From Heligmosomoides polygyrus polygyrus (taxonomy: Eukaryota > Nematoda > Chromadorea > Rhabditida > Heligmosomidae): a DNA stretch of 64,000 nucleotides. How positions within the stretch are numbered: position 1 is the first letter of the stretch; every line of letters begins with the position of its first letter. The stretch is from contig OX377204.1 in NCBI GenBank assembly GCA_947396885.1, positions 95,180,728-95,244,727 on the forward strand. Direction: 5' to 3'. Under the pieces are notes generated by a model. It was not told the origin of the DNA. It saw only the letters and a list, made by a program, of their open reading frames with translations, and made no database searches. This document shows, piece by piece, positions 41,535 to 50,415 of the stretch. The translations under genes were made by a program, and so were the position numbers.

Positions 41535-42365
41535 CGGGTATGGAGTGTGGACTGGTCGACAGAATCTAGGGGTCGTGTTGTGAATCGCTAGACTTAAACA
41601 AATTTATCCAATATAAATACGATTTAGGTCACTCTAAAATTCAAATAAAGGACTCGTTACGTAATTGCTTTGATTAGTGTTGTTTTCAACAGCTCATTAA
41701 TTGTATCACGTCTTGAAATCCTAGTACATAAACTATAAAAACATACTCCCTAACTTATTGTGCTCGTGGTGGTGGACCGGAGGGCGTTTGGTGGTTCGGC
41801 GTGGAGGTCTACCTCATCATTATTTCCTCCTTCACCTCAACTAACTTCTTCCCTAACAATCATTTCCCCCTTTTCTACTAATCCAGTCTCTTCCCCATGG
41901 TGGATCTTCTCATTGAGCCACCTTTCGCTCTCCGTACCACTGCTGCGAGTTGTTCTATCTATTCTTATTTACTGCTACCCTTCTTACATCTCCTTAATGC
42001 CTTTCATCCAAGTTTATTTTTCTCTGGTGGATCTTTAAGCGTTAATTGCTTATAACATCTTAAACTTGCTTCTTCACGTTCAATTGTTGCTCGCCAAGCC
42101 CAACTTCAACAGGAGGAGCTCAGGTTAGTTTACAGCAGCAACTCCTTCCTTCCCCTCCCTTACTGATGAGCACAAGGGGAAGGATAGGATCTGTCTGTTT
42201 AGTTTTCGTCTGAGGGCCCGTGCGAAACGAAAACCAAACTAATTCTTTGTTTTTCATACTTTCGTAATTGAAATATCACAATTATATGGCTTTCTCATTT
42301 ATCATTATCATTCATCGAGATGTTGGTTTGTCACTGTTTTCTATTTTTTAACTACACTTCTTGAA
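41535..42365. other. AT-rich stretch without recognised gene
   Basis: Pyrimidine-rich segments (41800-42050) could be intronic. I see no supported exon. Confidence 0.4.
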
Positions 42366-42370
42366 TTTAC

Positions 42371-43337
42371 AGAAGGAGGGTCTCAAGCGTATGTTTGAAC
42401 GGGGGAAATGGATAGTACTGCGAGAATCTTCACTGTTCAAATCGTAGAAAAACATGTTTCGTTTTTGCTGAGTTCTTAAACCCAAGGAGTTACAAGCACT
42501 CGAAGTTGGGTACAGCAATGTACCGTCAGCGCGTGACCACGTTCTGATGTGTGAGACGTGGCGAAAGGCCGTGGCGAGGGAATCGGTGGCTCAACAGGGT
42601 GCCACACTGCTTCACAGGTGCTAGGCCAGATGTTCCACTACCGTGCTATGCACTATTTTTGCATTTTTCATGACCGCTGTCTCCTTTAACAATTTGCTTC
42701 CTACACATCTCCTACACATTCCTTTCACTCTACGTTGTCAATTAAGAGTTTACTGTGAGCTGTGCTTCACTCACTTTTCTCACTTTCTGTATTGTACTAT
42801 AGAATGTTTTGTGCTTTTCAAACTGATTTAAACTGCCATTAAGGCACTGTTTTACAAAAAAATCCGAATCCAGAGGTCAAAAAATGTTTTCGCTCAACCC
42901 CTAACCTCGCCCAGGAGGGGATATTTGGGGTTCTGATCTTGAATCTGACCCTTTTGACAATTTAGAGTGAAATAATTGCGTAGAAGATGTGTAGGAAGCA
43001 AATTGGGGAAAGGAGGCAGAGGTCAAGAAAATATGCAAAAATAGTGCATAGCACGGGAGTCGAACATTAGGCCTAGCACCGGTGAATCAGCGCCGCACCC
43101 TGCTGAGCCACCTATTCGTTTGCCACGGAGTCTTTCACCATGTCCCATACATCAGCTCTTGCACACGTATGCGCCGATGGTGCAATCCTCTGCCCAACTT
43201 CAAGGGCCCGTAGACCTTTTGGTTCAAGGACTCAGCAAAAACAAAACACATTTTTCTACTATATGGAGGCTAGAGATTCTCGTAGTACTATCCATTTCCC
43301 CCGTTCAGACCTATGCCTGAGACCCTTCCTTTGTCAG
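42371..43337. repeat. Palindrome of about 970 bp with a tRNA-like block in each arm
   Basis: The ends are CAGAAGGAGGGTCTCAAGCG and its inverse near 43315-43337. Blocks such as GGGGGAAATGGATAGTACT, TTTGCTGAGT and AGTGCATAGCACGG are mirrored. The tRNA-like blocks read inward: GGTGGCTCAACAGGGTGCC with ATGTTCCAC at 42583-42640, and GGTGGCTCAGCAGGGTGCG with GTTCGACTCCCG on - at 43050-43112. Confidence 0.85.
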
Positions 43338-43413
43338 AATGACTAATTTTAAAGCGCTACAAAGGCACATACTTTTTGTTGTTACAGGATGTTTTGTTGC
43401 GATCAAAACTCTT

Positions 43414-43483
43414 GCGCCAGGCGGGACTCGAACCCGCATCTTCTGGTTTCCGGGCAGCGATGTTCGCCTTACACCACCGGCGC
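43414..43483 (-). tRNA. tRNA-Gly-like gene, left arm (probably not a functional tRNA)
   Basis: The 7-bp acceptor stem closes (GCGCCGG with CTGGCGC, one G-T), the D stem GTGT/ACAT pairs, and the T arm GCGGGTTCGAGTCCCGC is perfect. A and B boxes are TGGTGTAAGGC and GGTTCGAGTCC. Overall it resembles tRNA-Gly(TCC), but the anticodon loop reads CCGGAAA: the anticodon would be GGA, and position 33 is C instead of the near-universal U. In this copy the anticodon stem is also broken (CTGC against CCAG). Confidence 0.6.
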
Positions 43484-43536
43484 TGTTTGAACGCACGTAA
43501 CATCCGCGATATCCTCCAGGTCTGTCAGCTCAAACA

Positions 43537-43606
43537 GCGCCGGTGGTGTAAGGCGAACATCGCTGCCCGGAAAGCAGAAGATGCGGGTTCGAGTCCCGCC
43601 TGGCGC
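43537..43606 (+). tRNA. tRNA-Gly-like gene with GGA loop, right arm
   Basis: It has the same 70-base structure as the left-arm gene. Here the anticodon stem is intact (CTGC with GCAG), so a complete cloverleaf folds with loop CCGGAAA. The intact acceptor, D, anticodon and T stems and both internal promoter bo­xes make transcription by RNA polymerase III plausible. The C at position 33 and the mismatch between a glycine-type body and a serine-type anticodon argue against ordinary decoding. Confidence 0.65.
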
Positions 43607-44067
43607 AAGAGTTTTGATCGCAACAAAACATCCTGTAACAACATATAGCCTCTCTACCAGCCGCTCCAGGCTTAAGCAAATGTGTTAAAGCAAATACTTT
43701 TTATTGCGAAAAGAGGAGATTACGCCACGAATTTTTTTCAGTGCGTCTTCCTTTGATTGCAGTAAAGATTCCGCAAACAATTACAAAAAATATTTTGTTC
43801 TCTTATCAATTTTAGGTAAGCAACATATAGACGTTTTGACTTTGCAATAGTGAAGCTCGACTTGGTCAACTCTTTATTGACAACGTATCGGGCTTAAATC
43901 CCTTATTCAGGTCTAAAAACGGTAACATTGCACATCTCTATAACAACACTTTACACACAAATAGCGAACTTTCCAGGCACACCCGGGAATCACAGGAAGG
44001 GGCAGTGACCGCTCTCTCCTCATATTTCCATGTCGCCATCATTGTCAGCTGGTCACGCCGCGTCCCC

Positions 44068-44373
44068 TTATAGGGTAATAAGCCTCACTGCATTCTTCAT
44101 TTCATCTCTCCGATTTATTGGTGGCTCCCAGTGCTTTATCTCCAGCGCTTCCTTGATCTTCCTCTCCACCGGATCTGTCAGATTCCTGTGGAGTATAGAA
44201 ACTTGCAGTTGCGGCAGCGGATCACGTGTGTGCTTTAGGGTGCGTTGTTTCGAGAATTGATTGTCTGGGTAGCTTTGAGGGTTACGTAGAGCTCTCAGAT
44301 GTTCATCCACTCTCTTTCCATGTGGTCTTCCTGTCTCGCCAATGTAGAATTCTTCGCAGGATGTGCAGACCAC
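44068..44373 (-). pseudogene. PLE GIY-YIG endonuclease, C-terminal piece (left)
   Basis: The frame reads MVCTSCEEFYIGETGRPHGK, where YIGETGR is the YIG half of the GIY-YIG fold with its Arg, then ALRNPQSYPDN and NLTDPVERKIKEALEIKHWE PPINRR. The GIY half and the reverse transcriptase are missing. Confidence 0.8.
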
Positions 44374-44489
44374 TTTCTAAACCACACCACTAATGTTGCA
44401 TATTTTGTGTTCTCCTTCACATGTGCAAAAATTCAAAATGTGCAACATTCGCGGTGTGGTTTACAAAAGTGGTCTGCACAGTGGTCCTG

Positions 44490-44778
44490 CGAAGAATTCT
44501 ACATTGGCGAGACAGGAAGGCCACGAGGAAAGAGAATGGGTGAACTTCTGAGAGCTCGGCGTAGCCCTCAAAGCTACCCAGACAATCCATTCTCGAAACA
44601 CCGCACCCTAAAGCATATACGTGATCCGCTGCCGCAACTGCAAGTTTCTATACTCCACAGGAGTCTGACAGATCCGGTGGAGAGGAAGATCAAGGAAGCG
44701 CTGGAGATAAAGCACTGGGAACCACCAATAAATCGGAGAGATGAAATGAAGAATGCAATGAGGCTTATTACCCTATAA
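44490..44778 (+). pseudogene. PLE GIY-YIG endonuclease, C-terminal piece (right)
   Basis: It encodes CEEFYIGETGRPRGKRMGE and then DPVERKIKEALEIKHWEPP up to MRLITL and a stop. It differs from the left copy at several residues but keeps the motif residues. Confidence 0.8.
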
Positions 44779-45418
44779 GGGTACGCGGCGTGACCGGCTG
44801 ACAATGATGGCGACATGGAAATATGAGAAAGCGGTCACTGTCCACTAAGATATACAAGTAGCCCAAGGACTATTGCGCTTCATATCCGGCTAAACGCACC
44901 ACTGAACATCCCTGGCCCCTCCTCCTTCCCGTGATTCCCGGGTGTGCCTGGAAAGTTCGCTATTTGTGTGTAAAGTGTTGTTGTAGAGATGTGCAATGTT
45001 ACCGTTTGTAGACCTGAAGAATGGCTTAAAGCCTGAAACGTTGTCAATAAAGAATTGACCAAGTCGAGATTCACTATTGCAAAGTCAAAGCTACACCAAT
45101 GAAGCTCAGGGAACCAACGATTTTAAGATACAGACTTTTAGTCAAATTACGAACCAACTAGAAGCGCACAGGGAGATCTACTGTTTTAATACACTGAAAA
45201 CTTGCTGTCTTCCGTGTTTTAGAATAAGTTTTAAACCATTATTTTTACTGCACGTTTTTTTTTTTAATTCTGAAGAGGGAACCAACCTTTTGTGGCAAGT
45301 GATTTAAGAATTTCCGAAAAAAAAATTCACGGTGAAATTTCTTTGTACAAAGAATTGTTACGAACTTCGAAGTGCTTATTTAACCGAAAAACGATTATTG
45401 CATTAGGAAGAAGTCCTG

Positions 45419-45596
45419 GGGTCAGATTCATCAACGACTTACAGCAATTTAACGGAGAAAATGCTGTCGAAATCCTTGATAGCGCGAGCGCGGCTTATCA
45501 AGCGATATGATGAAGCATTCACGCAGCTCTATCAGGGATTTCGGCCGTATTTTCTCTGTTAAATTGCTGTAAGTCGTTGATGAATCTGGGCCCAGA
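45419..45596. mobile_element. GATTCATCAA-family MITE
   Basis: GGGTCAGATTCATCAACGAC and GTCGTTGATGAATCTGGGCC are its ends, with CAGCAATTTAACGGAGAAAAT mirrored inside. Close relatives are at 59632-59788 and a fragment at 49800-49840. Confidence 0.85.
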
Positions 45597-45599
45597 TTG

Positions 45600-46320
45600 A
45601 TTTCAGAAACGTAGAGCTTGCATAGAAGTGTCCAATTTGACTTGAGAATAATGTAGAAGCAGCTGCCGAGACCGCTAAGGTAGCTGACGTGGAAACAGGG
45701 AAGGCACAGCAGCAATCCTGGCAATATCATCATCACAATGGAAGCTTCCTCAAAGAAAAATCTACAGAATTCAGAGAGCAGCCCTTCCAAATGTTGCGAA
45801 TTATAACAGTCCAACTCGAACCAGTTCAGAATTGTTCCGTTTTTGAAAAGTGGAACGCTAGCTATTAATAATCTTTTTTATGTGCAGCTCATATGGTTAG
45901 AATCGCCCGTTTCGCATCGAACCAGCTCTGCAAATTCGACTGGAATTCAGCCACCCTTCCGAGAGTCTATTGTGAACCGATCTGTGCACCAGTTCAGCAA
46001 CGGAAGATATCGTATCACCTTCAGAGCACGCTTTAGCAACGCTCTCCAACGGTTTCTTATCGCTTTTTGAACGGCGATGAATCACTCGAGCTGTGACGTC
46101 GATGCGAAGACCGGAACACACGCTGTCTCGTATCTGATCAGGCGATAATCTATGGTGTCTGCACTTGCTATCTGGGATCGCGCCATGCCACGGAATGATC
46201 GCCACTGTATGGCGAGCCGCCTGTTCATATCGACATTCACGTCAACATTATTTTCTTCGCAAATAGGTACAGTCCCAGATCCCTGGTGCAAGTAGAAGAT
46301 TTTTGCAACGACACCTATTG
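45600..46320. other. No supported gene
   Basis: The - strand has open stretches (45897-46205) of moderate GC without a recognised domain or clean splice sites. A GCGCCATGC word is at 46180. Confidence 0.35.
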
Positions 46321-46322
46321 TA

Positions 46323-47524
46323 CAGTGTGTCTCAAAACAATGTATACACTGTTTGAAAGGTGATAACTTGGCTCACATTGAAGGTACTGAAGAAGTTAAG
46401 GGCCCGTATGAAAGCTTAAGAAAACAGAAATTTTACGACATATGAGCGGTATGGATTGCGCCATGCATTCGTCTGAAATTTTGCGTTTTACGCTCGATTG
46501 ATTGTGTTTCGCTTGAATACTTGTTGGAATTTCTCCACAAAGTGGCCGTTTTGATTGATTTGTGCTTTTTAAAAAGGTTGAAACTTAAAAACACAATACT
46601 TCCTGCAAAAAATGCAGGGTATCCTAAAAAATGCAGATAATATTTAAAAGGTTCCAACATGCTTTTAGAGAAGCTTTTAAAGTTGTTTAAGGTTCATACG
46701 AAAGCACATGATAACGAGATTTTTGTAACGTGTAATTAGCCAAAATTGCGCCATGCCCCGCTTGAAGCCTTGCATTTCAGACTCGATTGATTGTGCATGG
46801 ACTGAATGCCTATTACAATCTTGTTACTATAATACATGGCCAGATTAACCTGCGTTGTGCTTCTTTTAACGTTTAGAACCCGAAATCATGTGAAAGACAG
46901 GCGACACGTTAGTTTATTGATTGCACAATTTAAATGTGAGCAGTAGCCCCATTTTTCAAGGCGTCTTCCATGGACTGATAAAGCAACGTTCAAGGTGAAT
47001 GGAGACGTTAATCATAATTGCAGCTATTGGGCGACGGAAAATGTTTAAAAAAGCACACCACGGGTTAATCAGGCCAAGTACTAACAAGGTTGTAACAATA
47101 ATTCAGCCCACACAAACCAATCGAGTCTGAAGTGCAAGGTTTTAGACAGGCATATGGCGCAATCTTGCCTTTCATGTGAGTCTCAAACATTTTCAAAAGC
47201 TTCACTAGCAGCAATGTTAGAATCTCTTAAATATCATCTGCATTTTTAGGATACCCTGCACCTTTCGCAGGCAGTATTGTGTTTTTTAAGTTTCAAACTT
47301 TAAAAAAGCACAAATCAATCAAAATGGCCACGTTGTGGAGAAATTCCAACAAATACTCATGCGAAACACAATCAATAGAGTGCATGGCGCAAACCATACC
47401 GCTGATGTGTCAAAAAATTTCTATTTTCTCAGGCTTTCATACACCCCCTTAACTGGTTTACTACCTTTACCGTTAGCAAAGTTATCACATTTCAAGCAGT
47501 GCAACATTTTTTTGAGACACCCTG
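46323..47524. mobile_element. Fold-back MITE, copy 2 (1202 bp)
   Basis: It starts CAGTGTGTCTCAAAACAATG after TA and ends TTTTTTGAGACACCCTG. The arms mirror around 46950. It matches 5243-6444 throughout. It carries four CGCCAT-type words (46458, 46748, 47157, 47382), two per arm. Confidence 0.9.
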
Positions 47525-47697
47525 TGATAGGGTTGTTCCACACGGAACGGAACATTGTGGCCTTCTTTTTACACTTACTCACATCTGTTGTGCGCCCTCT
47601 TAAGGCTAGTTTTTCGCGGCGCTTCATTTTCTACATTTCCTATTTTTCCTGCATTATTCACTTATCGGTCTCTAAAATTATAGCCTTCAGACTACAA

Positions 47698-47853
47698 TGG
47701 ATCAGAAAATGATAGTGCGCGCGTGCCTGCTCAACGACTTCGAATTGAAGAAACCCGCTACTGAATCGCATCGTTCGTTGGTAGCTGCATTTGGCGAAGA
47801 TGCCGTTTCTAAAAGAGTATGCGAGCAGTGGTTTCTGTCGACAAAGTCGACTT
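47698..47853 (+). pseudogene. Mariner transposase, N-terminal part of the split element
   Basis: The + strand encodes MDQKMIVRACLLNDFELKKP and FGEDAVSKRVCEQWF before a stop, matching the mariner helix-turn-helix region (FGEDAxSxRxCxxWF). Confidence 0.75.
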
Positions 47854-48175
47854 GACCTCTTCTATTGTTTAGTAGATTTTAGTGTTGTTTGTGTTACTGA
47901 AGTCGTGTTTTGACAAGATAGCTGCGGCTCGCAGCTATCTCGGTCGCTATCAATCGCTATCAGTCTACCGCTTTATATCAGGCTATCAGTCTACCGCTTT
48001 ACAAAAGCCGGTGGAGGGGAGAGAGGATCACTTCTCGTTTTGCGATCTTCTGCTTCTGTGCTCTCAGCTTTCGGTGACTCTGTACATGTGCCCTCTCTCC
48101 TCTCCACGAGACTACTGCTTGTGAGTCGCTTTCCTTGTTTGTATTGTTTTGTTTTATAAATTTATAAAATAACTT

Positions 48176-49740
48176 GTGTTACATAATACATCGTTGTACA
48201 CAAATGTCTCTAGAGAAAATGCAATGCAAGCCGTTTACGAAATGCTTGAGGAGTACCAGAACCAGATTTCACTGTATGGGCTCAGTATAGCTCAAATAAT
48301 GACACTCGTGGATGAGTGTCTTCAGAGTAACATCTTCAAATGGTCCAACGAGTACTACAGAAAGATAAGGGTGCTGGCAATAGATCAACGTTTGGCACCT
48401 GTGCTGGCTATAGCATATATGTCAAGAATAGAGACCCGTGTTGGGACGCAGACCTCTACTTTACTGCCGGTATATAGATGATTGTTTCATAGTTTGTGCA
48501 ACACAAAGCGAAGTGGATTCCTGCTTCGACCTGCTCAATCATCAAGCGGAGCATATTAAGCTCACAAGAGAGAAACCAGCAAACAAATGGCTGCTGTTCC
48601 TCAACGTGCAAGTGCATTTCTCTCGTAGCACCTTCCACACGAAGCGGTATATACATAAAGCCTAATAACAAGAACATCTTGATGCATTTCCGTTCTGCGC
48701 ATCCGAGCAGTACTAAAAGGGCCATTATCAGGAAAATGTTCCACACAGCGACCATGGTGTCTTCTAATGAAGAATTCAGGTGTTCGTCAAGGGAAATGGC
48801 TTCTCGAATTGCATTGTCCAATGGGTATGTTGGTCATGCTACTGAAAGCCTGCGTGTGCAACATCGTTGGCCTGCAAGAGAACGAGTGAGCAGAAACTAG
48901 GAGCGCATCAAGATTGCTTTCTCAGTCCCATTTATCTCGGATGCTTTAAGCGCTCAAGTACGAAGCTGTATTCGTAGAGCTGGATTAGACGACCTGATTA
49001 GGCTAACTGAGATACCACCTGGTAATCTCAAGGCGCAGCTCGTACGAAACCGCCTGTATGATTGCGCTGGTACTACTCCTTCATGTGTGGTGTGGCCGTT
49101 CGGTAAAGGAGGAGATTACATGGTCTCGGGGGTGGTGTACCTCATAACCTGCTCTCAGTGCAAAGACGAATACATCGGTGAGACAGGCAGGCCACTTTGG
49201 GTGAGGATGAAGGAGCACATGGATGGACTTAACAAGTGCAAGCATTCGACACCGTTAGGAGAACACAGGCTGCAAAGTCATGCTGGCGCAATGTTTGGTG
49301 TAGCGGTGACAGTACTAGCGCGCGAGGCCGACGTCACAGCACGCAAGACTTTTGAAGCGTTGTGGATTGCCGCAAGGAACCCCGTAATGAATAGGAGAGA
49401 GGAACGCGTGATGGTAACTCAGGAGCTCGCCCCTTTTGCTGAACTTTGCGGTCCAACGCCAGATAGTGATAGAGGGATGGTCGCTGAAGAGATGACTAGA
49501 AGGGGAGAGTCTCACTCGCCCAATCTGCCTCCAACCGAGGGTAACGTGACAGCCTCTCGGCTGCACTCTTAAGGTTAGTTGGGACTGTGCCACTTCTGTC
49601 CTGTCTCGTTCCATCTCTATCTTCTTAGACCTCTGTGACTTGAAGGTAGTCCTTGGACGAACAACCTCTCTAAGCTCCATTGTTTTTCCAGGCTCTGACG
49701 AAGGCGGTTGCACCGAAAGGTTAGCCTGATAAAAATATTA
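48176..49740 (+). pseudogene. Penelope-like element: reverse transcriptase plus GIY-YIG
   Basis: The order is: LYTNVSRENAMQAVYEML (RT motif), LAIDQRLAPVLAIAYMSRIE, then in another frame YCRYIDDCFIVC (catalytic YIDD), LTREKPANKWLLFLNVQVHF and HPSSTKRAIIRKMF. Next come the GIY half VVYLITCSQCKDEYIG with ETGRPLWVRMKEH, ALWIAARNPVMNRREE and a stop at 49570-49572. The N-terminal half of the RT is missing and at least two frameshifts are present. The tail at 49687-49725 has CAGGCT, CTGACGA, GAAA and AGCCTG, the blocks of a hammerhead-type motif with a perfect outer helix. Confidence 0.85.
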
Positions 49741-49929
49741 TATCAATCTTGGTCTCGAGGTCAAAGCAATTCTACGATTCCAGTTTACGCTGTGAATTCT
49801 CTAATAAATTTATGTAAGTCGTTGATGAATCCGACCCCAAAATGTCAACTCGGAAATGTACTTGCAGCAGCTTACTCGAGTATAAGATGCGCTTCGCCGT
49901 CAAGGAGTTGACACGTCCTCCACCAACTT

Positions 49930-50237
49930 GCTGCATGATAATGCGAGGCCTCACATCACAAAAGTCGTTCAGCAGAAGATCGAGGAACTTGGCTAGACCG
50001 CTTTGCCTCATCCGCCATACAACCGTGACATTGCTCCATTCGACTATCACATATTCCGCTCGATGCAGGACACCTTAGTTGGGAAGAAGTTCGCCGACTT
50101 CGAGGAAATCCACCGGATTTGGGTGTCCAACTTCTTCGATTGAGAGCCAGCTCATTTCTTTAAAGACGGGACTCATTCTTTGCGTGTACGTTGGCGAATG
50201 GTTGTTGATAACTGTGGAGAAATCACCGAATAAAGAT
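49930..50237 (+). pseudogene. Mariner transposase, C-terminal part of the split element
   Basis: It reads LLHDNARPHITKVVQQKIEE, stop, ALPHPPYNRDIAPFDYHIF and SMQDTLVGKKFADFEE. HDNARPH gives the second and APFDYH the third catalytic Asp. Two internal stops mark decay. Confidence 0.8.
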
Positions 50238-50415
50238 TGGTTTTAATGGCTTAGTGTGAATTAGCTGTTCGCCAGATGCGACATTCCGTGTGGGGCACCC
50301 AATATTAGGTTGATCGGAAAGTTTTGATACGAACAATGTAATGTACAGTTCGCGGAAAAGCAGCGGACTATCCCTTTAAAGCCACATTCGAGAAGTAGCT
50401 CAAGGGGTTACTTAC

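Larger units (their letters stand above)
43375..43650. mobile_element. Palindromic element carrying two tRNA-Gly-like genes
   Basis: GTTGTTACAGGATGTTTTGT at 43379 is mirrored exactly at 43625-43645. The arms are about 115 bases and nearly identical, around a centre of about 50 bases. Each arm contains one 70-base tRNA-like gene pointing outward. A single-arm relative is at 53396-53545. Confidence 0.9.
43840..45090. mobile_element. Inverted pair of PLE 3' ends with GIY-YIG domains
   Basis: The left arm is on - and the right on +; homology extends from the centre near 44440 outward for about 600 bases, including GACTTTGCAATAGTGAA-type ends. Each arm encodes the same C-terminal GIY-YIG endonuclease segment and then a tail with CCTGAAGAATGG, AAGCCTGAAAC and GTTGTCAATAAAG (right arm, 45008-45047). 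The tail fits the hammerhead-type core reported for Penelope-like elements; the left arm's core is decayed. Confidence 0.8.
47530..50302 (+). mobile_element. Mariner element split by a Penelope-like element
   Basis: The ends GGGTTGTTCCACACGGAA (47530) and TTCCGTGTGGGGCACCCAA (ending 50302) are inverted repeats with TA outside (47528-47529 and 50303-50304). The transposase N-terminus is at 47698-47853 and its catalytic C-terminus at 49930-50237. The intervening 2 kb is PLE sequence in the same orientation. Confidence 0.8.

Noticed and set aside
43414..43606. Ordinary tRNA-Ser(GGA) genes
   Set aside because: Serine tRNAs have a long variable arm, and these have a short one and a glycine-type body, so a normal serine tRNA is excluded.
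45897..46205. Possible exon on -
   Set aside because: It is open and moderately GC-rich but has no clear splice sites or domain; left unannotated as a gene.
5373..47390. CGCCATGC word as the C. elegans 21U-RNA (piRNA) promoter motif
   Set aside because: That motif is CTGTTTCA-like with a GTTTC core; the word here shares no core with it. A link to small RNAs remains untested.
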